The notes beneath the pieces were generated by a model. The model was given only the letters and a program-made list of their open reading frames with translations. It was not told the DNA's origin and did no database searches. DNA of 64,000 nt from Ceratodon purpureus (taxonomy: Eukaryota > Streptophyta > Bryopsida > Pseudoditrichales > Ditrichaceae): assembly GCA_014871385.1 (NCBI GenBank), contig CM026423.1, positions 6,734,967 through 6,798,966 on the forward strand. The letters run 5' to 3'. The stretch's first letter is position 1. Each line of letters starts with the position of its first letter. Position numbers and translations under genes: made by a program. Positions 1 to 11,952 of the stretch are shown here, piece after piece.

Positions 1-531
1 ATCGACATTGATTGTCCTTACTACCTACGTTTTTGCCCGGGGGGGCCACTGCGCGTCAACTTAGAAACTACCTGAGTTCAAAGATATGGGGGTTTTATTT
101 CTTTCTAGGTAAAATTTATATTTTTTTTAAATATAAGATAACATGAATTAATTGGAAGTTTACATCTTAGAAAAAAATAATGGTAGCATATAAGCCATTT
201 AGCCATTTTACAAGTAAGATAAGGTCTCAAAAATGCTCTTTTTTTAGTCTTTTTTCTAAGCTAAATACCCCCCCATAAAATACCCCGTGAACGCACGTGG
301 TACCCAATTTACACATGTAATGCCCCCCCCCCCCCCCCCCCCCCCCCGAGCGTTTTTGCCACTTTCATTTTTGTAAAATGACTATTTATAACTAATTCAT
401 ATGAACTTCAAATATTATGAAATAACTTGGATTGAACTCTATTTTAAAATGCTAATACAAATTAGACATTACCATCACTGTCATATTTTTCAATGTGAAA
501 ATGTGCTTAAGTAGAATAGGTACCTTTACTT
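1..531. other. AT-rich intergenic sequence with poly-C tract
   Basis: No coding sequence is supported here. The only notable feature is a run of 25 C at 323-347, preceded by shorter C-rich patches. Composition is otherwise AT-rich. Confidence 0.6.
323..347. repeat. poly-C homopolymer (25 bases)
   Basis: An uninterrupted C run is seen directly. Its length may be unreliable in assembly. Confidence 0.9.
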
Positions 532-534
532 TAA

Positions 535-851
535 GGGCTGGTATATACTTGAGGCTAGATTGAAAACTGGCCAAAATTTCAACTAATAAGATTGTTTGAT
601 TTTTTCAAATTGGGACAAAAAGTTTTATACTAGGCCAAGACTAGAACTTTAATTTATCATATATGGCATTTAGCATAGCATTGTTTTGGTGTCAAAATGT
701 TTGGGCCAATTTGATACAATTGAAACAAGGTTTCTCTTCACGAGAACTTTCAATTTGGGCCCAAACTTTGAACCAAATTGGAGGCTAAGTTAAAACCATT
801 GTGATTCATACCAACCTTCCGGCCAACCGCAGATTGTGTACAAAGTGGGCC
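535..851. mobile_element. Harbinger-like miniature element, TAA-flanked family, copy 1
   Basis: This 317-bp non-coding element begins GGGCTGGTATATACTTG. Its right end, read on the opposite strand, is GGCCCACTTTGTACACAAT, so the termini are imperfect inverted repeats. TAA stands immediately outside both ends (532-534 and 852-854), matching the TWA target duplication of the PIF/Harbinger superfamily. The interior shares the phrase pattern 'gtcaaaatgtttgggcc...caattgaaacaagg' with the copies at 7349, 38270 and 61878. There is no transposase ORF, so it would need to be mobilised in trans. Confidence 0.65.
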
Positions 852-854
852 TAA

Positions 855-2327
855 ATCAAGAGTGTGGTCCCAGCTCAACAGATCATACACCTGTTCTCTT
901 TCCAAGCTACTGTTTTTCTTCTTGATTTTATTTTTAAAATATAAAATTTAATTTATGTATCAAATGAATATTCCTTCTTGATTTCATCTTGGCTTTTCAA
1001 TCTTTGCAAGTGTTTGAGCCATCATGAGTATGCAGTACAAGTACCAGAAAGTCACACAATGGATAGGACAATCCTAGGTAGGCAATGACTAAATATTAAT
1101 ATTCTATCTACATTCTAGCAATATTCTACAAAGAACCTCTGTTGCTTTACCTTTGAGGTTATAATTGCATTTTGTTGTAAGATTCAGCAAAGTGCCTTCC
1201 TTCTTGCAAGTTTTTGTTTGGAAAATTCATCGTAACTTATGCAACTCTGCTCTATCATGATAGGTCACTCACACAATAATGCAGGTTGCCTTCAACATAA
1301 TGATGATTGTGCCTTGAAGTCATTGTCTTATGTAAGGCTTGGATTTTATATTATTAAAATACAATTTTCACTAAAATTACAAAGATACAAGTATGTAAAA
1401 CTTTAACTAAGTCAAATTTGCATTAACTTGATTTAATAATTGTCCTAAAAAGTGAGGTCATAGATAAAGACACCATTTAATTTGGAATTTAATATTTTTT
1501 ATTTTGACTCATTTCCTCCATGCGATCGCTCACTCAGCACTACCAAGCCACTTCATTCCCCACATCTGCTCAAACAAGTCCATTAGGGTTTGAACCCGGA
1601 CCAGTTATATGAGACAAACGCTCACCACCAACCAACAATGAGCTCGTGGCTTGGTGGCCAAACTCACATTAAAATGTAACTTAAACGCTAAACTATCATA
1701 GTTTCTTATTACTCGTTACTTGTGACTGAAGTGTCTACTCTCGAAAAAAGGGAGTAGATTTAACTTCCATACATTTGTCGTGTGGGCTTTAGATTTAGGG
1801 TAAATCAAATAGACACTTAATACACGTAGGAGACCGAAGTTTCTCTCTCTATTTTTTATTTTTTATTTTTTGTTTTTTATGTGACAAATTGACAATAGAA
1901 GCAAAAGGTCTAACCCCGTGTTATCATTTTTAAAGTTTTGATGTGGTGCCATCATGGGTCAAGAAAGTAAGTCAGAGTACACTACAAGCAAATCCCGTTG
2001 TATACATGTACTGTACTTTGCAGTAGTATCAAGTGACATCAGATTGTTAATGATATTGGTTGATTGATAAGGGGAATTTTGTGTAAGATCCTTGACTTAT
2101 GGCCGGTTTACATCCCAAAATATTGGATTGAAGCTCATGTTTTTTTTTGAAGATGAGAAATCTAGTTGATACTCTACATGGCCAAAGCACATTGCGTTTT
2201 CCCTAGGTTCTCAAAATCTGTTGATGTGCAAAACGAAGCCGTGTGGGATAAGAAATATGTACAGCTAGCAAAAGCCCTTGATTTTATTGTAATAATTTAT
2301 GCCTAGAGTAGTTTTATGTATTTGTAA
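855..2327. other. intergenic, no gene recognised
   Basis: AT-rich sequence with stops in all frames. I see no conserved coding segment. Confidence 0.6.
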
Positions 2328-2331
2328 TCAA

Positions 2332-2400
2332 CCCCTAAAAGGAAATTGTCCACGATTGGACTTTTTGAGATTTTGGGCAAATAACTACAATGTTAATTTT
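2332..2400. mobile_element. solo left end of a TTAA-type (piggyBac-like) element
   Basis: CCCCTAAAAGGAAATTGTCC follows TCAA (2328-2331), a one-base variant of the TTAA flank. The following ~50 bases (…gattggactttttgag.. .tttgggca) match the corresponding ends of the elements at 39904 and 49322. No matching right end was found by eye within 1 kb, so the copy looks truncated or eroded. Confidence 0.45.
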
Positions 2401-4566
2401 AAATATGATATTTTAATTTTTTTTTGTAGACGGATAGAATTGGAAGAGCTTTGGGGGATACAATATGTTTTCTTAATAGACATTGGAAAACATATTTATG
2501 GTGCAATTAGCTTTTATATTCTTTTGGGCAACTCAAATTTTTTGCTAAACTCTTAATTACCTTTAGAATTTTTTTATGTAAATAATTAATATGAATGTTT
2601 TGGAATTGTTGGAAATTAAAAAAAAATTAAAAAATAATTACACATTGTCATTAAAGATTCTCACCACAAATCCTTGATGCTAAACTTAAATAATATCCAT
2701 CAATAATAATTTTTTTTGTTACGATAGAGATAAAAAATAGACCCACTTATAGCTAAAACGAGAGCTACTACAAATATGAGTCATCAATGAAGCTACTTGA
2801 GTATAAATTTAACATATGCAAAAATTGATTAGAAACACTTTTAAAAACATTGATACCATAACCATCCAACATTTCATATCTATCCTTTACCACAAATGAA
2901 GATTTGGAAACGATTCATTCTTTCCACAATCACACTACTTAACATAGATAAATAAATAAATAAACACAACTTGCTATAGATAAATAAAAACGTTTTTTGG
3001 TAGTTAAGACTACTTTATTATTAACAATTGAAGCACATTTTTTTTTGGTCAAGTGGTAGAATTGTCTGTTAATACAATGACTTCCTTATTTAAATTTGTT
3101 CACTCTGTAATGCCAAGTCATTACATATCATACACCCGCTCAATCAAATCTACAAAGTTTTTAGACCAATCATCTGCAATAAATGGCCTTTCAACCAATG
3201 AATAAGCTCATGACCTAGAAAATACCACACACAAAAATCAACCAATTATATTATACCATCTAGATACAAAGATATAATCTTCAACATAGTCACTCTCTTA
3301 ATTAATGGCTATTGGTCAACGATCATTCGCAATCACTAAAGAGTCCACTATTAGAAGTGGTGAGTAGTTTAATATGATCAATATGTATCTTGTATACACG
3401 GGCTTTGTAGTGGAACATACAAACACTTTATAAACACCATTGTCAATTAAAAAACTAGAGTTTTTTTTCTTCTTCTTCTTCTTATCCTTTTAACAACCCT
3501 ACTTCTAAAATCAAAAGTCCCACACTTGTAATCCAAGGTTGAATATATAAAAGGCAGAATAGATCAACTTTCAAAGTTTCATTTTTTGTGGTTGAAAATG
3601 GAATAGAACTAGAGTACAGTGGAATGTAATTTTTTCTAATGAGAAATATCATTTAATATATCGATGGTTTTTCATTTATAAAAAAGGAAATGGAATTCAA
3701 CCCAATTTTTTATATTGAAAACCAAAATAAGGAAAATTGATATTCTTCACTACAAACTTATCATTCCTTTTAACCTCAAGCATTTTAAATTTTGGTGTTA
3801 ACAAGTCTTGAGTGTAATAGTAATCGTTTCTAGCCATATTTATTTAGTTGAACATAGATGTATTTATTTGTATTTGGATGTATTCTAGGGTATTTTGTTG
3901 TATTTTGTACATATTTTTAAAACATATACATGATCAAGTCAACAAATAAGAGGTACTTTAGAAGGAAAAATTTATGTTTGTAGAAGTTTACATTAGATCG
4001 GTATTCACCATATTCCTTGAATCTAATGTACAAAATGATAGAATATGAGAACCCAAGGGTTAAATATATTCACTAATAACATATAGGAAAGCATACTCAT
4101 GGGGTTAGCTAGGCCAGAATCTACATGAACATACAGATTTCAGCTTTGAGAACCAAGCTTATCCTGTGACTAAGTGACTATGTAGCAAGTCAACTATAAT
4201 GAACCTTCCGTGAATTAGATACTGTACTTGATCTCCAAACCATGTGTACCACACCTTGTTGACTTGTTACCAATATATACATGCATTGATTTGCTATTGA
4301 TTACAACAATGGAATTTGGAAGTCAGCTTTGGGGATGCTTTAGAATGCCAAGTTGTCAATGACCTTACAAATCAAGTTTGCATGAATTGGGCATGAGACC
4401 ATAGCACTCCACACACCCAACTGGAAAAAAAAAACATCCTTTTATTAACAAGGAAGCAATCTTGAGAGGAAGAAATACATCAAAGTTCAAACCTGTTATG
4501 TGTATTTCACCACATGAGGTGTAGAGGGGAGTTGACTTATAAGTTGCGCCAATGACACAAACCTCT
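2401..4566. other. intergenic, no gene recognised
   Basis: AT-rich and stop-dense. It contains short A, T and (CTT)n-like tracts near 3465-3485. The small ORFs overlapping this stretch have no recognisable similarity. Confidence 0.6.
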
Positions 4567-4570
4567 TTAA

Positions 4571-4990
4571 CCCCTCAAGTCAAAAGGCCTCAAAATTGCC
4601 AAAAATTCTAGGCCACTTTCAATACAAGATGTAAGTTTTGAAGTTTTTATATATTTTGGGGGAAAATAACCGTAGGATTTTGTACCTTACTTGTACATGT
4701 ATACGTACTTCAAATCTTAAACTCAAACTCCTTACCATTTGTGAGACCATAATGTTCAAAGTTCAAAAAAAAAAAATTTCCCTTATTGCATAATGGATTT
4801 GAAGTGTTTTGTGAGCCCAAAAAATTGATTTCAAAAATAAATTTGACTCAAGGCTCTTCAAATTCTTACTCATAGGTGGATTAGGAATATGTCCATGCAC
4901 TTTTAACCCTCATACGACCTATAAAACCTAAAGAAATACTTGATATTTCACATGGAGGTATGCTGAAATTCAAATTCAAAGGCCAGTCGA
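4571..4990. mobile_element. truncated TTAA-type (piggyBac-like) element
   Basis: TTAA at 4567-4570 is followed by CCCCTCAAGTCAAAAGGCC. The interior is clearly homologous to the complete element at 37397-38247. Both share 'catacgacctataaaac', 'aaagaaat' and 'gaggtatgctgaaattcaa'. Homology ends at an A-rich (AAATA)n/(ATAA)n simple repeat around 4995-5041, and no right terminus is present. Confidence 0.6.
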
Positions 4991-4994
4991 CAAA

Positions 4995-5042
4995 AACAAA
5001 AAATAAAAATAAAAATAAAAATAAATAAATAAATAAATAAAA
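4995..5042. repeat. A-rich simple repeat (AAATA)n/(AAAT)n
   Basis: Short tandem A-rich units lie directly after the point where homology to the 37.4 kb element stops. Confidence 0.8.
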
Positions 5043-7345
5043 ACAGTGTGCAGTACCACTATACAGAACAGGTCATATCAAAATCTTGAAGCCGCACAAC
5101 TGACACAGATTCTGTACATCAAGCCACCAGTAGAACCCCAAATCCAGTCACGCCCTTCACATGCCTTTCTCACGATGAGCATGCACCACTATAATCCACA
5201 ACCCCAATAGATCCCCCTGCCTTTAAAGACCCAAATCTACACAAATCCCTTATCTCAAGGCAGTCCAAAGTTGTCACACAGAACAGTGCAATGAGCTAAT
5301 TTTTCAATAATTTTATGAACACACAACAGTGGTTGTGTCTTCCAAATCTATGCAGGTTTTTAAGGTTTCCAGAAGGTCTTGAAGCATCCACTCGTTGAAA
5401 ACTGCAACTAATTGGCATCTTGCATCCAATTGCAAAATTTGGTTATTTGTTTTGATTTATTTAAAGGGAACAGTAGTAGTTTAAGCAGAAATTAACGTTG
5501 TGACATTGCTATTTTGGGTTTCATAGTGACTAGCCTATGACCACTGATTTGAAGGCGAGGTTGGATGAGTGACCGTGGATGCAAATTTGGCATGATCTAG
5601 GAGCTAAATTTTTGGAGTTGTCATGGACCAATGGGTGCAGAATGTGCCTACCAACTCTGCCTTGTTAGAAGCACCTATTTCTATTTCTAGCACATCTATG
5701 TTTTGCATGTATCTCTGTTTTGCATCTCTGTTTGGGAACCCTCTGCTTTTGAGCTTGAATCTTTGCTACTGCAATTCATTGTAAGGTAGAGAAACCAAAA
5801 ACGGTGAAAATAAGGTGATTTGATCAGGAGGAATGGAGTTAGAAATTATGTGAAATTTTTTTGAGATGAAGAAGAAGAATGCAGCTTGTTTTGTATGTTT
5901 ATTCCCCGTAAATAATTGTCTAGAATTTCCCAAAGTGGGAAGTTCATCAAATCCCCTTCTTGTATACTAGACTCTTCATGAACCAAACGTAATGGTGTTC
6001 TAAAACAGTTAACTAACATCATGGAAAAGTTGACGTAAGAAAACCACAATTGACATTATGTGGCAGAACCTAATTGGTCCACCAAAACTTGGTTGTTCAT
6101 GTAGAAATTCTTCGTTTTCAGTCCACCATATCCCTGTTTCACTGTAACTCTATTGCACACCTTGTGGGCCTTAACCGTTTTTGGTTTTCCTACCTTAGTG
6201 TGTGGTTATAGCCATGCATTGGTAGGTGGAGTTTAGTAGAAGTGTCATTAAATAACATCACGGAGTACTTCACGGGTCAACCCATCTTCTATACGGAACC
6301 CTCATTGGCTTTTCATGATTCTTCTCATTTTTGAGTTATTTTCAATCACACCATCACCCTAAGTTTTTTGTGAATATAAGTCTCGTCGGACAATAATACC
6401 AATGTTAGTTGTGGTTCTAAGACAAATATAAGAATCGTCTCCACCCTGAATTCTATCCGATAGGGTTCTACTTTTATTTCTACAATAAAGCTCTTCATTT
6501 GTCACCAAAAAAAAAAAAAAAAAAAAAAAACAAATATGAGAATCGATTAGGGATTTGGATCATGTTTAAGATTTTTTAGTCACACTTAAGGTCAATCATA
6601 ACAATGATTGCATTTTCTTCACTTTCTTTTTTTGAATGCTCCGCTTCAAGGGACTTCTCTTATCTTTCAAAGGTGAAATTTTCATTCCTTTTACAATGTT
6701 GTAGTTTCCTCAAACTTCTTGAAGCACAATCCTTGCTTGAGCAAAGCCTCAACAACCTTCGTTGTTATTGAGGTTCGAACGAGCAACAAGCCTAGACATC
6801 CCATTAATTGTCATGTACTATCTATTTGGATCAATGCGAGCTCTCTCATGCCATGCATCCGCAAACTGCATACCTCTAGCAAAGCCTCCTTGATGGACTT
6901 GTAGTGGCTTCATTTATAATACAACTTGCAAATGTTATCGTCATTCTTGGCCAGAGGTTGCAATTGTTCTTACAACGGGCTTCCATCTCTTTCTTTTTGC
7001 ATTCCTAACTCGTTATCATCACCATAGCTAATTGGTTCATTGATGTAATCAACCACATGTAGAAGCATTGCAAATTGCTTACCCTCTATAAGCCACGGCC
7101 CCCGCGGTGCTCAAACAAATTTGCAATCCAAACCCTCTGTGCATATTGATTTCTTATTGCCAATGTTTTTGAATGGATTTGACTAGAATCTATAGACCAA
7201 AGAAGTGTCTGTAGATAGTTTGTAAAGAACATGTAGCTTGATTTTTGTTTTTTAGGGCTTTTACCTCATAATAACAAAAGTAAGAACAAGCTACTCCAAT
7301 AGGAAATAATCATGGAGAAATCCATAAAATCAATTTGAGTAAAAT
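5043..7345. other. intergenic, no gene recognised
   Basis: Moderate complexity, less AT-rich than the flanks, with a 24-A run at 6507-6530. A few ORFs of 60-70 codons exist but show no domain or biased composition. The poly-A next to 'aaataaagc..' at about 6485 could mark an old retrotransposed sequence, but no coding remnant is visible. Confidence 0.5.
6507..6530. repeat. poly-A tract (24 bases)
   Basis: Direct homopolymer run, preceded 20 bases upstream by an AATAAA-like hexamer. Confidence 0.85.
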
Positions 7346-7348
7346 TAA

Positions 7349-7651
7349 GGCCTACTATATACACATGCTACGGCTAGATGGAGGGTTGACATGATTCAAC
7401 GTGGTTTGAGCCCCCAATCCGGCCCAAGTTTGGAGCTTGGTTCAAGAAAAATCTTGTCCAAATTGCATCAAATCAGCTTCAACATTTTGACGCCAAAATA
7501 ATACCACATGGGATGCCACATAGAACAAATTGAAATCCCAACCCTAGTGTAAAGCCCTTGAACCATAATTGAAAGAATCAAGCAATCCTACGGGTTGAAA
7601 TTTGAAGAGTTTGGGCCGGCCCTGAATCCAGCCCCAAGTATAAAGTGGCCC
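7349..7651. mobile_element. Harbinger-like miniature element, TAA-flanked family, copy 2
   Basis: 303 bp. The left end is GGCCTACTATATACACATG. The right end on the opposite strand is GGGCCACTTTATACTTGGGG. Both flanks are TAA (7346-7348 and 7652-7654). The interior carries the family phrases 'cttgtccaaattgcatcaaat', 'ttgacgccaaaataat' and 'gggttgaaatttgaag', all recognisable again in the 61878 copy. Non-coding. It lies about 1.9 kb upstream of the first GRAS gene. Confidence 0.75.
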
Positions 7652-7654
7652 TAA

Positions 7655-8400
7655 ACAAACACTTGGCTGCACCAGGCTAGGAGGAACAACACTTGATATT
7701 TTTTGAACCCCTTTCCATCCATGATCCCCCTCTCTCTCTCCAACTTTGGCAACATGGGTAGATTTAGCGGGCACTGTACAGCCCCTTCCAAATGCAGCCC
7801 AGCACAGTGGTGGTTCCGGCTCAACCATGGGTGCTAGCAGGAAGGCCCACCCAATAATAGTTGCCCCGGGGCCAAGCCTCAGATCAGTGCACTGTCCGCT
7901 GACCCGCTCCTCCTGCCGCGCCTCTCGCCCCCATTTTACACCTTAACTTCCCCCAAACCAACATGAATTCTCCCCTTTTCTAACTCACTTTACCAAACCA
8001 TGTGTGTTCCGAACCTATGGCCAACTTGATCCTCCTTCCTCCATCTCTCTCTCTCTAACTTAATCTCTACCTTGCTCCCCTTGGGTCCACTCCTCACCGT
8101 CATGCTCCCCTTGTTTGCTCTCACACGGAACTCAATACACACCCTTGTTGCACTCACCACTGACGATGATGATGATGTGACTTAGTTGCAGGTGGTACTA
8201 GTTGCAGCAGGTACTGCACATGAGATAGATGAGGTGAGATGAGATCAGAGTCACCTTCACCGTTACCGACAGACACATGATCATTGACAATGAAGGGCTT
8301 CTTCACTCGTGCGCAACTGATAGACAGGACAGGCAGGATAAGGCGATCATTTGAGCAATCAGTGTGAGTGACCATGCTCAGACTCGTTCTGTCTCAGGTG
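7655..8400. promoter_or_regulatory. probable distal promoter region of the first GRAS gene
   Basis: Composition changes here from AT-rich to about half GC. CT-rich stretches occur at about 7729-7742 and 8042-8060, the pyrimidine patches often seen around plant transcription starts. No convincing TATA box or start site can be fixed by eye. The assignment rests on position and composition only. Confidence 0.3.
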
Positions 8401-9557
8401 GGTTTCGGTTCAAGGTCATTGTTTTGGCTTGCTTGAATGGGCTTGAATCTGGAGTTTGAAGGTTTTGGAAAAGAGGGTGAGATTTGGGAGGGTTAAGGAG
8501 GAGTGTTTCGGGGATCTTCTGTTTCGGGGATTTTGTCGTTCTTGTTTGTGGGGGTGGGTTTGTGAATCTGGGAGGTGAGTCTGTTTGTTTGTTGTTTGAG
8601 TTTCTGTCGTGTATTTGGTTTTTGAAGCCTTCGGTTTGGAATCTAGGGGAGTTGGTGAGGTTTTAGAGTTTTTGGTTTGCAATCTGGAGAAGTGGGATGT
8701 TTGCTAGAGGGTAGTGATTTGGAACTGGGAATCTAGAGAATATCTACAGTGTTGTCATGAAGTTTCTGTTTGCGGTGCTATCTCCAAGATTCCCTGGCCG
8801 ACAGTTGCTCTCGTGTTGGATATCCTTTTGTACTCCCACGGGTTGCAATCTTTCGAAGCTGTTGAATCTGTACTATCTGGCAGTACTTTGGAATTAGAGA
8901 CCTACTAGTGCTTACAGACGTGTCTAGATAGAGTATTTGAGAAGGATTTTATGCTGCGGTGGCTCACTCTAATCTAGGTCTCTACAAGGCTTCCGAGAGT
9001 CGGTTCTGGAAACGATAGCATCTTGACCGTGTACTCTGTTGCGACGGTGGTGATTTTATCTGGCAGGGAACAGAATATTGAGAAGGGATTCGCTGAAGTT
9101 GAGGGCGTGAATGGTTCCGTGCAAGATGAGTGCGAGTGATGCCACAATGGACCGAATCGCATCAATTTCCCCGGGCAGATTACGGAACCAAAGGTACTTC
9201 GAACAAGGACTGAGGTTACTTCAGAGCACGGACTTGCTGGAATCGGATGCCGCTAACACGCAAGGATTCATAACATTGTTGTACTAGTATATAGACAATG
9301 GCAGTAGAGGAGACGAATCTTTACGGCCCACTGCGGTTCTCTCTTCTCTAGATACCTCGAGTGATGATGGGAGAACTCCAGTGAACTTATCATTCACGCT
9401 AGCTGCGCAGCAGAGAACAACTCGTCGAAAGAAGGATCCGTATGTGAAGAGGAATCTAGTGAATTCGCCCAGACGGGATCGAGTTCAAGCGTCTGCTGGA
9501 GAAGCAGCAGCAGCATCATCATCGTTATCAGCAGCGGAGAGCGGTGTGTGAGAATTG
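8401..9557 (+). promoter_or_regulatory. candidate long 5' leader of the GRAS gene, with upstream ORFs
   Basis: About 1.1 kb of GC-balanced sequence directly precedes the GRAS start codon without a recognisable gene. It contains upstream ORFs at 8484-8666 and 8714-8908 (+). Neither resembles a known protein. If this is transcribed leader, those ORFs could dampen translation, as in other long plant leaders. The transcript boundary is not visible from sequence alone. Confidence 0.3.
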
Positions 9558-11543
9558 ATGGCGGACGGGGACTTAGCGTCGATCTTCCGTCACCGGCAGC
9601 TCCAGCCGCAGCCCGTGCAGGCGGATCAATGGGGGTCGGCCATGGGGATGGCCATGGCTGCGCCGCCACATGCGATCCCGCCGACTTCATCACAAGACTC
9701 GTGGGATTACCCGAATTCGCTGTCCCCGCAGTCACCGTTCGAGTATCATGATCAGTACCAGCGCATGCTGCAGTCCAAGTCCTTTTCTTCCCTGCGGCCT
9801 CCGGCGCCGCAACGAGGTCATGTGCAAGGCCATGGACATATTCAGAACCAGGGTCAGTTTCATGCAATCCCCACCCAAGTGGACGCGGCTGCGCTCTCTC
9901 GCAAGCGCGACTACCAGGGATCGGATTACCAGATGCGTGGGAAGCTGCAGGGCTCGTTAAGCTCGGGGAGTACCGGCAACTTTGGCGAGGTTGTAAGGAT
10001 TGCGCCTGGCCAGGACAGTTGCGGGCCTGGGTTTCAAGTCTCTGGGAATGGGGGTCAAGTCCCTGGGACTGGTGGTAGCTATGGTGAGCTCGGGGCTATG
10101 CCAGTCGGGGTGTCGACTGGGATGAGCGGTGTGAGTTCGTCGTGGACGAGTGCGACGGATTGCAAGGTGACTGAGCTCGCGACGGAGTTGGAGAGTGAGA
10201 TTCTGGGGGATCTGAGGCCGGGGCCGGGGTACTTGGCTGATCATTACCCGGGGCGGTTGTTAGCGGCGCAGGGGAATGATGGTAATCAAGGCGGAGGCAT
10301 GGCCTTGGAGATGCAGCAAGGGGGCCAGCAGAACAGGCCTGGTGATGCGCCGATTATCAAGGTACTGGACACCGCGAGCAGCTTGAAAATGGAGCCGAAG
10401 TCGGGAGGGCAACAGGCGAATTCCACCACGGGGTTGCAGCTGGTGCACCTGTTGCTGGCGTGTGCTGAAGCCGTGGCGAACGAGCAGATGGATCTAGCGC
10501 ATGTGGTGTTGGCGCGGCTCAGTGCTATGCTTGTCCCGTGTACGACCACAATGCAGCGCCTCGGTTCGGTGTTTGTGGATGCGTTGCATGCGAGGATAAC
10601 CCAGACGGCCACGTCGGGCCGGTACAAGGGCCTGGAGCGGGACAAGGATGTGGCGATGCTAGACATGCTGCAAGCGTTCAGCGGAATCTATGAGTTCACT
10701 CCGTTCATCAAGCTGCCGCATCTGACGTTGAATCAGATCATTCTAGATGCTGTGGAAGGGGAGGCGCACATCCACGTGATCGATCTCAACACGGGGTGGC
10801 GGGGAATGCAGTGGCCGGCGTTCATTCAAGCGCTCGCGTTGCGGCCGGGTGGACCGCCCAAGCTTCGCATTACGTCAATTGGGAAATCTGACGATCTGGA
10901 GCACTCGCGGGAGAAGTTGCAGGATTATGCCCTGAACTTGCAAGTTCCGTTTGAGTTCTGCCCGATCATGTGCGACCTGAAGGCCTTCGACGTGCGCATG
11001 GTGGATATCCGAGACTGGGAGGTCGTGTGCATCAACAGCGTCAACCAGTTCCACCAGCTGCTCACGTGGGGTGACGACCGCTTCCATAGATTTTTGTGTG
11101 ATCTGCGGTCGTTGCACCCTCGGGTGCTGGCCTTCACCGAAAACGATGCCGACCACAACAGCTCCACGTTTCTCCATCGGTTCTTCGAATGCTTGCGGTA
11201 CTACTCTGCTGTCTACGACGCGCTGGACGCGTCCCTGCCGCAAGGGTCCTACGCTCTGCAGCAAGTGGAGCATCTATTCACGGGCCAGAAGATTCGAAAC
11301 ATTGTGGCGTGTGAAGGGGAGGATCGCATCACCCGACATGAGACTCTGGCGAATTGGTCACGAAGAATGGAAATGGCAGGGTTTAGGGCCACCCCCATCG
11401 GCACCCGCGCGATCAGCCAAGCGCGATTGCTGCTTCATCTCTATTTCGCGCAGAGCGGGTACACTCTTCGCACAGAGAATGGCGCCGTGGTGCTGGGGTG
11501 GGATAACATGCCTCTCCTTGGCGCCACTGCATGGAGGTCATAA
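9558..11543 (+). CDS. GRAS-family transcription factor (intronless)
   Basis: A 661-residue protein that starts at ATG 9558 (MADGD...). The open frame extends only one TTG codon further upstream. Residues 1-292 are low-complexity and rich in Q, G and S. I see no DELLA or TVHYNP motif, so it is not a typical DELLA. The GRAS domain begins near residue 293 with LQLVHLLLACAEAV (leucine-heptad region I). The VHIID-type core is HIHVIDLNTGWRGMQWP near residues 404-420. The PFYRE-like part contains HRFFECLRYYSAVYDALD, and the SAW end is LGWDNMPLLGATAWRS. Family knowledge: GRAS proteins are nuclear regulators that act through protein-protein contacts in development, gibberellin, light or symbiosis signalling. 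By eye the C-terminus resembles the DELLA/LAS-like side of the family, but the subfamily is unresolved. Intronless structure is common in GRAS genes. Confidence 0.93.
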   Translation: MADGDLASIFRHRQLQPQPVQADQWGSAMGMAMAAPPHAIPPTSSQDSWDYPNSLSPQSPFEYHDQYQRMLQSKSFSSLRPPAPQRGHVQGHGHIQNQGQFHAIPTQVDAAALSRKRDYQGSDYQMRGKLQGSLSSGSTGNFGEVVRIAPGQDSCGPGFQVSGNGGQVPGTGGSYGELGAMPVGVSTGMSGVSSSWTSATDCKVTELATELESEILGDLRPGPGYLADHYPGRLLAAQGNDGNQGGGMALEMQQGGQQNRPGDAPIIKVLDTASSLKMEPKSGGQQANSTTGLQLVHLLLACAEAVANEQMDLAHVVLARLSAMLVPCTTTMQRLGSVFVDALHARITQTATSGRYKGLERDKDVAMLDMLQAFSGIYEFTPFIKLPHLTLNQIILDAVEGEAHIHVIDLNTGWRGMQWPAFIQALALRPGGPPKLRITSIGKSDDLEHSREKLQDYALNLQVPFEFCPIMCDLKAFDVRMVDIRDWEVVCINSVNQFHQLLTWGDDRFHRFLCDLRSLHPRVLAFTENDADHNSSTFLHRFFECLRYYSAVYDALDASLPQGSYALQQVEHLFTGQKIRNIVACEGEDRITRHETLANWSRRMEMAGFRATPIGTRAISQARLLLHLYFAQSGYTLRTENGAVVLGWDNMPLLGATAWRS

Positions 11544-11946
11544 TCCCTAGATCTTCTGTACATACGTGCATCCTCGTCTTCTCCTTCATGTTGAGAACAG
11601 TCAATGATTGCGCTACCCCGATGATAATTGCAACAATCACGAGACGACCCCCTGCACAAATTCAATCTGTACAGTGTACATTGCTGCAACTGTGCGTACT
11701 GCGAGTTCTGATGCCAATTCCTTGTTGCTACGTATCCTTCAACACGAACAATCATGACATCAACCATGTCGTGTGTGTAGAGTGCAATTTAGCGCTGATC
11801 AGCTTAGACATACTCCACGACCTTGTTGTAAGGATCATCAGAATTCATAGTTAGTTCAGAGTTTTCTGTTGCAGATCACGTTTACTTATTCAACTTTAGC
11901 CTTCTAAATGGACATTTTATGTTTCAAAGTGGCTTTCAAATTGATC

Positions 11947-11952
11947 AATAAA
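11947..11952 (+). terminator. candidate polyadenylation signal of the first GRAS gene
   Basis: AATAAA lies about 400 bases after the stop codon, in a T/A-richer stretch. Plant poly(A) signals are loose, so this is only a candidate. Confidence 0.3.

Noticed and set aside
8416-8682. 88-codon minus-strand ORF rich in Thr, Lys and Pro
   Set aside because: Low-complexity reading of a G/T-rich leader strand; no domain and overlapped by plus ORFs.
9394-9867. 157-codon minus-strand ORF overlapping the start of the first GRAS gene
   Set aside because: Shadow frame of GC-rich GRAS coding sequence. The plus frame has clear domain similarity and the minus frame has none.
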